NCBI RefSeq assembly: GCF_018129405.1
Contig: NZ_JAFCLP010000020.1
Span: forward strand, 88,374 to 152,373
Direction: 5' to 3'
DNA length: 64,000 nucleotides
Source: Bradyrhizobium iriomotense
GTDB taxonomy: Bacteria; Pseudomonadota; Alphaproteobacteria; Rhizobiales; Xanthobacteraceae
Positions 1 to 16,895 of this stretch are shown here, in pieces. The notes under the pieces were generated by a model, which worked only from the letters and a program-made list of their open reading frames with translations, searched no databases and was not told the origin of the DNA. Each line of letters begins with the position of its first letter. The stretch's first letter is position 1. A program made the translations under genes and the position numbers.

Positions 1-1504
1 CCCAGACGATGCCGATCAGTTTGGTCAGATAGTCGGGATCGGTGAAGTGCTGCCACGCCTCGCTGTAGGGACCGAGGCCGCGGTAGTTCTCGAAATAGTC
101 GCGGTCGATCTTGTCGGAGAGCGGCTTGTCCTCCTGCGCGCGTTCGCGGCGCAGGCGCATCATCTCGGTCAGGATGATGTCGGTGGCCGCATCCGAGGAG
201 TCGAGCAGGCCGTTGAGCGTCGAGTCGAACAGATAGTCGCCGACCACGACGATCCCGGGATGTTCCTTCGGCTCGGGCCGGTGATTGGTCATGACGTCGC
301 GCACGGGCAGACCGCCCGGCAGCGCGTTCACCGACGACAGCCAGCGGTGGATCTTGCCTTCCATGAAATGCGCGCGCGCATCGCCGAGCGAGGCCGGCAG
401 CGATTTCAGGGCGGCGTCGATCAGCTCCTGATCGGAGAGATTGGCGAAGGCCAGCGCGTCGGAGCCGGGAATGAGCCAGTTCAGCACACCATGCTTGCCG
501 ACATCGTGGCGCGCGCCCTCGTTGTAGACGCAGCAGCCGCCAAAGGCTTCCGACATGAACCAGGCGCCGGGAATCTTCTCACCCCAGAACGGCTCGTCGA
601 ACAGGATCGAGACGCGCAAATAGTGCGCCGGACGGTCGAAATACGAGACGTGCTTGACCATCGACTTGCGCAGCTGCTCGCCCTCCCAGCCGACGGTGGC
701 GAGCCAGGAATGCGGCAAGCAGACCAGAACGAGGTCGAAATCGCGCGTCTCCGGGCCCTTGCCGTTCATCATCTTGAGCTGGTAGCGGCCGGTCGGCGCC
801 TTGCCGACGGTGAGCACGCGGTGATTGAGCTGGATGTCGGCATTGACCTCCGACTGCAGGCACTCGATCAGCTGCTCGTTGCCGTTCTGGATGGAGTAGA
901 GGCCGATATAGCCGTCGACGTCCATCAGGTAGTTCTTGAGCGCGTTGAGGCCGTTGGTGCTGTGGCTCTCGGTGGCAATGTCCGAGCGCGCCATCACCTT
1001 GAAGAAGCGCTTTGCAGTCTCGTCCTCGACCTCTTCGTCGAGCACCTGCTCGGCGGTCTTGTAGGCCCAGGGATTCTCGTTGTCGTGCGCGCCGACGCCC
1101 TCGTAATATTCGATCGGCGACATCACTTCGGTGCAGCGCTTGCGGAACGCCTCGATCGCGGCCGCGGTCTTGGCGCCGTATTTGCGGCGCATGCCGGGCA
1201 CATCGTTGAGCAGTTCGCCGCCGAACTGCACCTGCTCGGCGTCCATCGGAATGGTCTGGAGACCGAAATGCTGGATCAGCTCGCGCAGCGGATCCGGCCC
1301 CGTCATCGAGTAGTCGTAGATCTCGGCAACGCCGGCCTCGTACATCGCGGGGGCGGAATCGAATTTGCGCGTGACGATCTTGCCGCCGAGCCGGTCGGAT
1401 GCCTCGTAGATGGTGACGCGGCAGAGATCGCCGAGCTTGCGCTTCAGATACCAGGCGCTCATCAGCCCGCCGGGGCCGCCGCCTACGATTGCGAGATCAA
1501 GCAT
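1..1504 (-). CDS. FAD-dependent amine-oxidase-like protein, 3' end outside window
   Basis: The reading frame opens with an ATG at 1504 and stays open for 501 codons to the left edge, so the gene is cut by the window. Residues 4-14 (AIVGGGPGGLM) form the Rossmann FAD-binding fingerprint, followed by an acidic residue ending the second beta strand (IYEASDRLGGK), as in flavin-containing amine oxidases and phytoene desaturase relatives. Late in the visible part is VVVGDYLFDSTLNGLLDSS, the second FAD-contact region usual near the end of such enzymes. The frame then continues for at least 50 residues (ENYRGLGPY, TDPDYLTKLIGIVW), so an additional C-terminal domain may follow. The substrate is unknown. 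The gene is downstream of rpoC on the same strand, separated from it by a terminator. Confidence 0.8.
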   Translation of the reverse strand, partial: MLDLAIVGGGPGGLMSAWYLKRKLGDLCRVTIYEASDRLGGKIVTRKFDSAPAMYEAGVAEIYDYSMTGPDPLRELIQHFGLQTIPMDAEQVQFGGELLNDVPGMRRKYGAKTAAAIEAFRKRCTEVMSPIEYYEGVGAHDNENPWAYKTAEQVLDEEVEDETAKRFFKVMARSDIATESHSTNGLNALKNYLMDVDGYIGLYSIQNGNEQLIECLQSEVNADIQLNHRVLTVGKAPTGRYQLKMMNGKGPETRDFDLVLVCLPHSWLATVGWEGEQLRKSMVKHVSYFDRPAHYLRVSILFDEPFWGEKIPGAWFMSEAFGGCCVYNEGARHDVGKHGVLNWLIPGSDALAFANLSDQELIDAALKSLPASLGDARAHFMEGKIHRWLSSVNALPGGLPVRDVMTNHRPEPKEHPGIVVVGDYLFDSTLNGLLDSSDAATDIILTEMMRLRRERAQEDKPLSDKIDRDYFENYRGLGPYSEAWQHFTDPDYLTKLIGIVW

Positions 1505-1640
1505 GTCAGTTCCGTGGTCTCCGGCCCTGCCCCCGTCACGGGATCCACCGGTCTAAGCTCTCCTAGCAGAAGCGCTTTTGCGCCTGAAGGAAAGATGAAC
1601 AAAGGTTGATCCTGCACCGCAGCAAGCAAACAAAGCAGCA

Positions 1641-1666
1641 AAAAGGCCGGCTTTCGCCGGCCTTTT
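1641..1666 (-). terminator. Intrinsic terminator of the rpoBC operon
   Basis: An 11-bp perfect stem (AAAAGGCCGGC / GCCGGCCTTTT) with a GAAA tetraloop on the minus strand runs into a T-rich end. It lies about 30 bp past the rpoC stop codon, so it should end rpoBC transcription before the flavoprotein gene. The A-rich left arm could also make it work on the plus strand. Confidence 0.9.
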
Positions 1667-1697
1667 CATTGTCCTCGGTATTCCTACGGATGAACGA

Positions 1698-5894
<4,197 letters not shown>

Positions 5895-5987
5895 CGTCTT
5901 CTCCTCGCGTGCCGGTCGCCTCCGGCCGCAAATTCGAAAATCACTCGTGCACGGCGCCCTGCCCTCAAGGCCTCGGGAGGGGCGCCA

Positions 5988-6012
5988 ATGCCCGGCCGCG
6001 AAGGCCGGGCAT
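5988..6012. repeat. Palindromic hairpin between rpoB and rpoC
   Basis: A perfect 10-bp stem (ATGCCCGGCC / GGCCGGGCAT) with a GCGAA loop sits in the 129-bp rpoB-rpoC spacer, 11 bp after the rpoB stop. It resembles the short dispersed palindromes elsewhere in the window (44.7 and 50.8 kb share the CCGGGCATGAC-like edge). It may stabilise or process the mRNA. There is no T tract, so it is not an obvious terminator. Confidence 0.7.
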
Positions 6013-6023
6013 GACAGGTCGAA

Positions 6024-10142
<4,119 letters not shown>

Positions 10143-10624
10143 CGTGGCCTCTCATTTCGTCGCCCGCTCTGGGCGCGCCGTCCGGAACGCGGCTGCCACC
10201 GCTCCCCGGGTTGAATTTTTCGAACCCGTTTTGGGGGCCGGAAACTCAGGTTCAGGCAGGAATGTCCTGAATCTGTTCTTCAGACCTTCAAAACGCAAAA
10301 CGACGCGCGGGGCGCTAGCGCGCGCCCGCCCGTCACAACGATCGTCTTCACGGACTGCAAAAGCCCGAAATAGCCTGCTCTCCCAACGGCTTACAGGGAA
10401 ATCCGGCCTCCCTGCCCACCGCGCTTTCGTGCTGTCGACCCGATATGGGGCGACAATAGTGTAGATTCGAGGGACAAACCCTCAAATCCCCACACTTTTT
10501 CGTGTTCGGCCTGCGTCGGATCAGTCCGTCGCACGCCTTTTGCATCCGGCCCACCCTCTCGAGGGGGACCAAGATCCCGGGCTGAGCGGATGCTCGCCCG
10601 GGACCTCATGCCAGCAAGCGGCGC
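10143..10624 (-). other. Long rplL-rpoB spacer
   Basis: 482 bp without a convincing gene. In enterobacteria this spacer carries an attenuator and RNase III site that set the ribosomal protein to polymerase ratio. Here I see a hairpin right after rplL (10575-10603) and several G/C-rich inverted stretches, but no clear promoter. Small open frames crossing it lack ribosome-binding sites and conserved-looking sequence. Confidence 0.6.
10575..10603 (-). promoter_or_regulatory. Hairpin after rplL, possible attenuator or processing site
   Basis: Inverted repeat TCCCGGGC / GCCCGGGA with an inner GAGC/GCTC stem and a GGAT loop, 22 bp past the rplL stop. No U-run follows on the minus strand, so partial attenuation or RNA processing is more likely than full termination. 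The position matches the known rplL-rpoB control point, but the role here is inferred. Confidence 0.5.
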
Positions 10625-11002
10625 TTACTTGAGCTCGACCTTGGCGCCAGCCTTCTCGATCTGGGCCTTGATCTTCTCGGCTTCTTCCTTGTTCACGCCT
10701 TCCTTCAGCGGCTTCGGAGCACCCTCGACGAGGTCCTTTGCTTCCTTCAGGCCGAGACCGGTGATGGCGCGGACTTCCTTGATGACCTCGATCTTCTTCT
10801 CGCCGGCAGAGGCGAGAACGACCGTGAACTCGGTCTTCTCTTCCGCCGGAGCGGCGGCAGCGCCGCCACCAGCCGGGCCGGCCACGGCCACAGCCGCGGC
10901 AGCCGAAACGCCCCACTTCTCTTCGAGGAGCTTCGCGAGTTCGGCAGCTTCGAGCACGGTGAGGCTCGAGAGGTCGTCAACGATCTTCTGCAAGTCAGCC
11001 AT
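10625..11002 (-). CDS. rplL: 50S ribosomal protein L7/L12
   Basis: 125 aa. L7/L12 forms the flexible stalk that recruits translation factors. The N-terminal dimerisation helix region ([20 protein letters not shown]) is followed by an Ala/Gly-rich hinge around residues 34-52. The globular factor-binding domain follows ([32 protein letters not shown]). ATG 11002 is preceded by AAGGAAAC. The gene lies 54 bp downstream of rplJ and forms the rplJL pair. Confidence 0.98.
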   Translation of the reverse strand: MADLQKIVDDLSSLTVLEAAELAKLLEEKWGVSAAAAVAVAGPAGGGAAAAPAEEKTEFTVVLASAGEKKIEVIKEVRAITGLGLKEAKDLVEGAPKPLKEGVNKEEAEKIKAQIEKAGAKVELK

Positions 11003-11056
11003 TGTTCAGTTTCCTTAGGTGTAAGTCTGGTTCGGGTTTGAGTTTTGCGAAGGGCG

Positions 11057-11575
11057 TCAGGCCGCTTCGCCCTTTGAGGCATGAGCCTGGATGACGCGCG
11101 CGAGCTTGCCCGCGGGCGCGTTGGCGAGCTGGGCCAGCTTGGTCGCCGGGGCCACGATGAGGCCGACGATCTTGCCGCGCAGTTCGTCAAGCGACGGCAG
11201 CGAGGCAAGCGCCTTCACGCCGTCGACATTCAGGACGGTCTTTCCCATCGATCCGCCGACGATGACGAACTTTTCGTTCGCCTTGGCGAATTCGATGGCG
11301 ACCTTCGGCGCCGCTACCGGATCGTTCGAAGTGGCGATCACGGTCGGTCCCTTCAGCATGGGGCCGATGGCAACGACGTCAGTGCCTTCAAGAGCAATTT
11401 TGGCGAGACGGTTCTTCGAGACCTTCACCGCAGCGCCCGCCTGCTTCATCTGCTGGCGCAGCTTCTGCATCTGGGCGACGGTGAGGCCGGAATATTGAGC
11501 AACGACCGCGACGCTCGTGGTCTTGAAGACCTCATTGAGCTGTTCGACCGCTTCCTTTTTTGCCGCTCGTTCCAC
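11057..11575 (-). CDS. rplJ: 50S ribosomal protein L10
   Basis: L10 anchors the L7/L12 stalk on 23S rRNA and typically represses its own operon. I place the start at GTG 11575, which has GGAGAG about 7 nt upstream and gives 172 aa, the usual family length. An upstream in-frame ATG would add 18 residues unlike any L10 N-terminus. Residues from [20 protein letters not shown] through [11 protein letters not shown] and the C-terminal L12-binding helix ([13 protein letters not shown]) fit L10 throughout. The 583-bp leader upstream is a good place for feedback control. Confidence 0.96.
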   Translation of the reverse strand: MERAAKKEAVEQLNEVFKTTSVAVVAQYSGLTVAQMQKLRQQMKQAGAAVKVSKNRLAKIALEGTDVVAIGPMLKGPTVIATSNDPVAAPKVAIEFAKANEKFVIVGGSMGKTVLNVDGVKALASLPSLDELRGKIVGLIVAPATKLAQLANAPAGKLARVIQAHASKGEAA

Positions 11576-12158
11576 AGCAAGCTCTCTCCGGTTGGCGGTC
11601 ATCGCGAAAGCGGGACCGCCGGGTTGCACCCATCGTCCCGCTCAAACCTGAACCTCCGGGCCAAAACCCTTCGGACACGCCCGGCAAGACGACGATTCAA
11701 AGCCTGCCCTCCGGGAGCCCCTTAAGGCCCACGGCGTGTCGAGGTCCGAACCAGACCCGTTTCGCGAAGCCAGCCGTTAAAGCTGGCCGCGAAGTGAAAT
11801 CCGGTCTTCACCCGTCTATGCAGGCCATGCGATTAAGCCGTTGAGAAATCGAAACTTCCCGCGGGCGCCTGCAGTCTTGGACAGGACAAGGTCAGCCGGC
11901 GAACCGCCCGACCTCTGCCCGCATCCCGGCCACCCGACGGGTTTTCCTTCCTTTTCGGGCAAATCCTCGCGGACGTCCTGAAAAGGAATGATCTCCTGTC
12001 GTGTCGGGTTTTCGGAATGCATGCACGGACGCGCCAGCCGAGGCCGGCACGTCCGGAGGCGGTTCTTTAACCGCTCCGGGCCGGCTTGCCAAGAGCAAAA
12101 TTCACACCAGTTCCAATCGATTGCCGGCCGGGCTTGAGATCGCCCAACAAGGACCGAT
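11576..12158 (-). other. rplJ leader region
   Basis: 583 bp between the dehydrogenase stop and rplJ with no credible gene. A possible sigma-70-type promoter lies near the far end (12065-12092), leaving about 480 nt of untranslated leader. It contains several inverted G/C-rich segments. L10-L12 feedback usually acts on this leader, but I could not fold it by hand to a recognisable L10 site. Confidence 0.55.
12065..12092 (-). promoter_or_regulatory. Candidate promoter for rplJ-rplL
   Basis: On the minus strand, TTGGCA is followed after 16 bp by TTAAAG. The -35 matches consensus at 5 of 6 positions and the -10 at only 3 of 6. It lies 67 bp past the end of the dehydrogenase gene, where an rplJL promoter is expected. 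Confidence 0.4.
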
Positions 12159-13112
12159 TCAGTCCGATTTGACCGCGTAAGGCAGCGGCCTACCCGCGAA
12201 GAACGCGGTCAGGTTCGCCAGCACGCAGTTCTGCATGGCGACGTGCGAGTCCAGGGTGTGACCGCCGATATGGGGAGCGAACACCACGTTCGGGAGCGCG
12301 GTCAGCGCGTCGGGCGCGTGCGGTTCCTTCTCGAAGACGTCGAGGCCGGCCCCGGCGATGGTCTTGTCGGTGAGCGCCGCGACCAGGGCCTTCTCGTCGA
12401 CGACAGAGCCGCGGGAGATGTTGACGACATAGCCGTCCGCGCCGAGGCGCCCCAGAATGTCCGCATTGACGACGTGTTGGGTCTCGGCCCCTGCCCGGAC
12501 TGCGATCATCAGCACGCTGCACCAATCGGCGAGCGCCTCCAGGGTCGAGAAATATTGATAGGGCAAATCGTATTTGGTGCGGCTGAAATAGCCGACCTCG
12601 CTCTCGAAGGCGGCGCAGCGCGCCGCGATCTTGCGGCCGATCTCGCCCATGCCGTAAACGCCGATACGGCGGCTGGGCATGCCGGCCTGGGGACGCATCA
12701 TCGGCGACTGTTTTGACGCCGCCCAGTCGCCGCTGCGGACATACTGGTCGGCGACCAGGAGCCGCCGCGTCGTTGCCAGCATCAGAGTCATCGCGATGTC
12801 GGCGACCGAGGCGGCATTGGCGCCGGGGCTGTGGCCAATCGCGATGTTACGGGCGGCGGCCGCCTTCAGGTCGACGCCGTCATAGCCGGTGCCGTAGCAG
12901 ACGATCGCGCCGAGCTTCGGAAACAGGTCCATCGCCTCCGCGCCGAGCGGGCTGCCACCCTGGGCGAGCATCGCGCGGACGCCGCCGAGCTCGTCGGCCG
13001 AAAACACCTCCCGCGCCGGCCTGCCACCGGTGTCGAGCAGTTCGAACCGTTCGGCGAAGCGCGCCATCATCGACTTGGGAAAGCGCGAGTAGATCAGGAC
13101 CTTGTCAGCCAT
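12159..13112 (-). CDS. D-2-hydroxyacid dehydrogenase family protein
   Basis: A 317-aa NAD(P)-dependent oxidoreductase of the D-isomer-specific 2-hydroxyacid dehydrogenase family (glyoxylate/hydroxypyruvate reductase, phosphoglycerate dehydrogenase relatives). The cofactor fingerprint is GVYGMGEIGRKIA. The catalytic triad appears in order as Arg in IAVRAGAE, Glu in GLDVFEKEP and His in APHIGGHT. I chose ATG 13112 (MADKVLIYSR), with GGAAAC upstream; an in-frame start at 13142 would begin inside the terminator-flanking sequence. It is inserted between rplA and rplJ on the same strand, with its own hairpin upstream and a long leader downstream, so it is probably a separate transcription unit. The substrate is not predictable. 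Confidence 0.9.
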   Translation of the reverse strand: MADKVLIYSRFPKSMMARFAERFELLDTGGRPAREVFSADELGGVRAMLAQGGSPLGAEAMDLFPKLGAIVCYGTGYDGVDLKAAAARNIAIGHSPGANAASVADIAMTLMLATTRRLLVADQYVRSGDWAASKQSPMMRPQAGMPSRRIGVYGMGEIGRKIAARCAAFESEVGYFSRTKYDLPYQYFSTLEALADWCSVLMIAVRAGAETQHVVNADILGRLGADGYVVNISRGSVVDEKALVAALTDKTIAGAGLDVFEKEPHAPDALTALPNVVFAPHIGGHTLDSHVAMQNCVLANLTAFFAGRPLPYAVKSD

Positions 13113-13146
13113 TGTTCTTGTTTCCGGTAAGCGCCGCCACAAACGA

Positions 13147-13182
13147 CGAGGGGCGGAATCGGTCGCCCGATTCCGCCCCTCG
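13147..13182 (-). terminator. Hairpin terminator after rplA
   Basis: A perfect 16-bp stem (arms 13147-13162 and 13167-13182) with a 4-nt loop, 20 bp past the rplA stop. The minus-strand 3' flank (TCGTTTG) is only weakly U-rich. It probably ends or attenuates rplKA transcription before the dehydrogenase gene. Confidence 0.75.
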
Positions 13183-13202
13183 CCTCATGCAATTTCCAAA
13201 CC

Positions 13203-13895
13203 TCAGCCGAGGATGGTGCCCGGCTCGACCTTCACGCCGGGGCCCATCGTCGAGGACACCGCAACGCGCTGGATGTAGGTGCCCTTGGAACCGGCCGGCT
13301 TCGCCTTGGCGACGGCGTCAGCGAGAGCCTTGATGTTCTCGACCAGCTTCTCCTCGGAGAAGGAAGCCTTGCCGACGCCGGCCTGCAGGATGCCGGCCTT
13401 CTCGACGCGGAACTCGACCGAGCCGCCCTTGGCACCCTTCACCGCACCGGTGACGTCCATGGTCACGGTGCCGATCTTCGGGTTCGGCATCAGGCCGCGC
13501 GGGCCGAGCACCTTACCGAGGCGGCCGACCAGCGGCATCATGTCGGGGGTGGCGATGCAGCGGTCGAAATCGATCGAGCCGTTCTGCACCTTCTCGACCA
13601 GGTCCTCGGCGCCGACGACGTCGGCACCGGCGGCCTTGGCCTCGTCGGCCTTGGCGCCGCGGGCGAACACGCCGACGCGGAGCGTACGGCCGGTGCCGTT
13701 CGGCAGGGTCACGACGCCGCGGACCATCTGGTCGGCGTGACGCGGATCGACGCCGAGATTGATCGCGACCTCGATGGTCTCGTCGAACTTCGCTTTCGCG
13801 CGCTCCTTGACCATCTTGATGGCGTCCGCGAGCGGGTAAAGCTTTTCGCGGTCAATGCCTTCGCGGGCTTTGTTCAAACGCTTTCCGATTGCCAT
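13203..13895 (-). CDS. rplA: 50S ribosomal protein L1
   Basis: 230 aa, full length. L1 builds the mobile L1 stalk at the E site and represses rplKA translation in many bacteria. The conserved segment [15 protein letters not shown] and the closing region [12 protein letters not shown] are diagnostic. It starts 6 bp after the rplK stop, so the two are translationally linked, and it is followed by the strong hairpin at 13147-13182. Confidence 0.99.
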   Translation of the reverse strand: MAIGKRLNKAREGIDREKLYPLADAIKMVKERAKAKFDETIEVAINLGVDPRHADQMVRGVVTLPNGTGRTLRVGVFARGAKADEAKAAGADVVGAEDLVEKVQNGSIDFDRCIATPDMMPLVGRLGKVLGPRGLMPNPKIGTVTMDVTGAVKGAKGGSVEFRVEKAGILQAGVGKASFSEEKLVENIKALADAVAKAKPAGSKGTYIQRVAVSSTMGPGVKVEPGTILG

Positions 13896-13901
13896 GGCCG
13901 C

Positions 13902-14330
13902 TTACCCCGCAACTTCCAGACCCATCGAACGGGCGGAGCCCTCGACCATCTTCATGGCCGATTCGATGGTGTCGCAATTCAAGTCCTTCATCTTCTTCTC
14001 GGCGATCTCGCGCACCTGCGCCTTGGTCACCTTGCCGGCCTTGTCACGGCCCGGCGCCTTCGAGCCGGACTGGATTTTTGCAGCCTGCTTGAGGAAGTAG
14101 GACATCGGCGGCGTCTTCATCTCGAAGGTGAAGGAACGGTCCGCATAGATGGTGATGATCACCGGGATCGGGGTGTTCTTCTCTTCCTTCTGGGTCTGGG
14201 CGTTGAACGCCTTGCAGAACTCCATGATGTTGAGACCGCGCTGACCGAGCGCGGGACCGATCGGGGGCGAAGGATTCGCCGCACCGGCCGGGACCTGAAG
14301 CTTCAGGTATCCGGTCACTTTCTTTGCCAT
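13902..14330 (-). CDS. rplK: 50S ribosomal protein L11
   Basis: 142 aa. L11 binds the GTPase-associated region of 23S rRNA. The N-terminal domain has the Pro-rich [20 protein letters not shown] hinge used in thiopeptide and stringent-response interactions. The C-terminal RNA-binding domain ends in [11 protein letters not shown] 14330 has an AGGAG site. It is the first gene of the rplKA unit, 134 bp after nusG. Confidence 0.99.
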   Translation of the reverse strand: MAKKVTGYLKLQVPAGAANPSPPIGPALGQRGLNIMEFCKAFNAQTQKEEKNTPIPVIITIYADRSFTFEMKTPPMSYFLKQAAKIQSGSKAPGRDKAGKVTKAQVREIAEKKMKDLNCDTIESAMKMVEGSARSMGLEVAG

Positions 14331-14431
14331 GTATCACTCCTGTTGTGCCGGCAGTCGCCGGCGGTTTCAGGTTCGTGGTCGGGACCGATGTGCGGCTGGC
14401 AACCGCCCTCGTCCTCCCACGGCCTCTTGTC

Positions 14432-14455
14432 GCGTGAGGCCCAAAAGCCTCACGC
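14432..14455 (-). terminator. Hairpin between nusG and rplK
   Basis: A 9-bp perfect stem (GCGTGAGGC / GCCTCACGC) around a 6-nt loop, 9 bp past the nusG stop. No long U-run follows on the minus strand, so it is more likely an attenuator or processing hairpin than a full stop. It separates secE-nusG from rplK-rplA. Confidence 0.5.
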
Positions 14456-14464
14456 CTCGTCCGG

Positions 14465-15019
14465 TCAGACCTTCTCGACCTGACCGAATTCCAGCTCGAC
14501 CGGCGTGGCGCGACCGAAGATCGACACCGCGACCTTCACGCGCGAGCGCGCCTCGTCGATTTCCTCGACCACACCCGAGAACGAGGCGAACGGGCCGTCG
14601 GCCACGCGCACGTTCTCGCCGATCTCGAACGACACCGACGCCTTCGGCCGCTCCACGCCCTCCTGCACCTGGTGCAGGATGCGCATGGCCTCGGCTTCCG
14701 AAATCGGCATCGGCTTGTTTTCCGCGCCGAGGAAGCCCGTCACCTTCGGCGTGTTCTTGATCAGATGAAACGCCTCGTCGGTCAGCTTCATCTTCACCAG
14801 CACGTAGCCCGGGAAGAACTTGCGCTCGGCGTCGATCTTGCGGCCGCGGCGCACTTCCGTGACTTTCTCGGTCGGAACCAGCACCAGCTCGAACAGCTCC
14901 TCGAGCCCGCGCTGCTTGGCCTGCTCACGGATCGATTCGGCGACCTTCTTCTCGAAGTTCGAATAGGCGTGGACGATGTACCAGCGCTTGTCGGACACTT
15001 GAGCGGTTGCTGTAGCCAT
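14465..15019 (-). CDS. nusG: Transcription termination/antitermination factor NusG
   Basis: 184 aa. NusG binds elongating RNA polymerase through its NGN domain (KRWYIVHAYSNFEKKVAESI; RKFFPGYVLVKM) and carries a C-terminal KOW domain (GENVRVADGPFASFSGVVEE) that contacts Rho or ribosomal protein S10. Its ATG overlaps the secE stop in TGATG, so translation is coupled. Length and order are normal for alphaproteobacteria. Confidence 0.99.
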   Translation of the reverse strand: MATATAQVSDKRWYIVHAYSNFEKKVAESIREQAKQRGLEELFELVLVPTEKVTEVRRGRKIDAERKFFPGYVLVKMKLTDEAFHLIKNTPKVTGFLGAENKPMPISEAEAMRILHQVQEGVERPKASVSFEIGENVRVADGPFASFSGVVEEIDEARSRVKVAVSIFGRATPVELEFGQVEKV

Positions 15020-15210
15020 CAGTGAATGCCCAAAAGGAAAGTGATGAGGACACGGATAATCTGGTCGGCGGCGAAGAAGAAGACCGACGCCACGGCGACC
15101 ATGACGAACACCATGATGGTGGTGATCGTCGTCTCACGACGGGTCGGCCAGGTGACCTTGGCGGTCTCCGAGCGCACTTCCTGCAAGAACTTGAACGGGC
15201 TGACTGCCAT
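15019..15210 (-). CDS. secE: Preprotein translocase subunit SecE
   Basis: A 63-aa single-span SecE, the short form usual outside enterobacteria. It clamps SecY in the inner-membrane translocon. The amphipathic region KFLQEVRSETAKVTWPTRRE is followed by one membrane helix (about residues 28-58). I start at ATG 15210 (MAVSPFKF); upstream in-frame ATGs would add 42 residues with no SecE character and encroach on the promoter at 15384-15412. Its stop overlaps the nusG start. Confidence 0.97.
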   Translation of the reverse strand: MAVSPFKFLQEVRSETAKVTWPTRRETTITTIMVFVMVAVASVFFFAADQIIRVLITFLLGIH

Positions 15211-15383
15211 CGTTTGAGGTCCAGCGTCCGTCGACAGACGCATATGAATTTCAGGGATCCGAACAGCCGCCGTTGGCCCAGCCCTCTGTCTCGAAGGATG
15301 AGCCGGGAACCGGGCTCGATTGTTCGGGGATTTCAAAGCCGCGCCGGAGATCCGCGTCTAACGGGCCGGCTGCGAGTGCGGGG

Positions 15384-15412
15384 TATCTACTGCGGATGGG
15401 ACCAAAGGTCAA
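15384..15412 (-). promoter_or_regulatory. secE-nusG promoter
   Basis: TTGACC, 17 bp, TAGATA on the minus strand, about 170 bp upstream of secE. The -35 matches 5 of 6 positions and the spacing is ideal. The rest of the 331-bp stretch 15211-15541 holds no gene. This shows that secE has its own promoter and does not need read-through from the sugar genes or tRNA-Trp upstream. Confidence 0.75.
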
Positions 15413-15541
15413 GATATAGAGGGCTCGTGCGGGCAAGCCGCCCTCCCCCGGACGACCATGCAGAGACCATGTGGATCAAGGACTTATCCACCGCCCGCAA
15501 GGCGCCATCCCGGGGAGGTCTTCAGCCCCCCGCCGGCCCCG

Positions 15542-16834
15542 TCAGTCGGCCCGGTCCACCATGGAAACACCCGGCAGCGGCACCACGAACTTTCCGCCCT
15601 CGGCGAAATAGCGGGCGTGCTTGGCCCGGATCGGGTCGACATAGCGCCAGGCGAAGACGACGACGAAGGCCGGCTTGCGCTCGTAGAGCGCTGCGGGCGG
15701 CAGGATCGGGATATCGTAACCCGGGCCGGCCATCACATTCGCCTTCTTGGGATCGTCGTCCACCAGGAAGTCGATCTTGTTCTCCAGGCCGAACTGCGGC
15801 AGCAGCGTCGTGGTGCCCACGGACACACCGTAGCCGGCAACCAGTTGACCCCGCGCATGGGCAGCATCGGCCATCGCGACCAGTTCGTCACGGATGGCGG
15901 CGATCCTCTTCACATAGGGCGCATAATAGGCCGGCTGATCGACACCGAGCCGCTCTTCCTCGGCAACGAACCGCGCGACTTCCGCCGACGGCTCCTTGGC
16001 GCCGCCGGCGCGCTGCACGGTCACGCGAATCGAGCCGCCCTTGGTCCAGATGTGCTGAACATCGATCAGCTCCATGCCGAGTCGGGCAAAGAAACGGATC
16101 AGCGGCTTGATGTTAAAATACGACAGATGCTCGTGATAGACGGTATCGAGAAGGTTCTTCTCGGTCACGTCGACGCCATACTGCGTTTCGAACACGAACA
16201 ATCCGTCCGGCGCCAGCACGTCGCGAACCCCGATCACCAGCGGATCGAGATTGTCGACATTGGCGATCATGTTGTTGGCGATCACGACGCTGGCCGCACC
16301 ATGGCTCTGAAGGATGCGGCGACCGATCACGTCGGTGAAGAAATCGCCGATGGTCTCGATCCCCGCTTCCGTCGCGCGCCGCGCGATGTCGACGGCGGGA
16401 TCGACGCCCAGCACCCGCATGCCTCGCTCCTTGAAGAAGCCGAGCAGCGATCCGTCATTGCTGCCGAGCTCGACGACCAGCGAGCCCGGCGCGATCCCAA
16501 AGCGGCTGACGACGTCGTTGGCATAACCGGCGAAATGCTCTCGCAGGCCGAGCGAGAGCGAGGTGGTGTAGACATAGTTGCGGTACTGCACCTCCGGATT
16601 GCCGACGTGGAGGATCTGGAGGTGGCCGCAATCCCTGCACAGGTGCAGCGCCATCGGCACCGCGGCCCGGAAGACGGGATCGTCGACGCTGGCGTTCGGC
16701 ACCTGGAAGTTGGGCGTGCCGATTGGCATGCCGGCCATCGGAACGACCAGCTCTTGCTTGTCCGAATGACAGAGGCGGCAGGTATGACGGACGTAGAACA
16801 GGTTTTGCATCATAGAACCGGAAAACGGAGACAT
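15542..16834 (-). CDS. Zinc-type class I SAM-dependent sugar (C-)methyltransferase
   Basis: 430 aa with the three-part layout of NDP-sugar C-methyltransferases (TylC3/TcaB9 type). The N-terminal zinc domain has C19, C22, C66, C69. The SAM-binding domain has ELGSNDG at 122-128. A C-terminal domain (VAGYGVSVGTTTLLPQF; DDDPKKANVMAGPGYDIPI) binds the sugar nucleotide in relatives. The catalytic signature YHEH is intact at 233-236; in TcaB9 the Tyr and His of this motif act on the sugar. It should therefore C-methylate a 4-keto sugar nucleotide, though the substrate is unknown. It is the last gene of the minus-strand operon, 61 bp after the flippase-like gene. The start is uncertain; ATGs lie at residues 1, 8 and 9. 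Confidence 0.85.
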   Translation of the reverse strand: MSPFSGSMMQNLFYVRHTCRLCHSDKQELVVPMAGMPIGTPNFQVPNASVDDPVFRAAVPMALHLCRDCGHLQILHVGNPEVQYRNYVYTTSLSLGLREHFAGYANDVVSRFGIAPGSLVVELGSNDGSLLGFFKERGMRVLGVDPAVDIARRATEAGIETIGDFFTDVIGRRILQSHGAASVVIANNMIANVDNLDPLVIGVRDVLAPDGLFVFETQYGVDVTEKNLLDTVYHEHLSYFNIKPLIRFFARLGMELIDVQHIWTKGGSIRVTVQRAGGAKEPSAEVARFVAEEERLGVDQPAYYAPYVKRIAAIRDELVAMADAAHARGQLVAGYGVSVGTTTLLPQFGLENKIDFLVDDDPKKANVMAGPGYDIPILPPAALYERKPAFVVVFAWRYVDPIRAKHARYFAEGGKFVVPLPGVSMVDRAD

Positions 16835-16895
16835 GCGAGCGAGCGGGACGACCCCGCCCTGTGAAGATCAGATCGACGGTAATGGTTCAAGAGAG

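Noticed and set aside
47-1609. Plus-strand frame of 520 codons at the left edge
   Set aside because: The minus strand encodes a clear FAD-binding protein over the same bases; the plus frame is its shadow.
11576-11629. 18-residue N-terminal extension of L10
   Set aside because: GTG 11575 has a good Shine-Dalgarno and gives the standard 172-aa protein; the extension has no L10 similarity.
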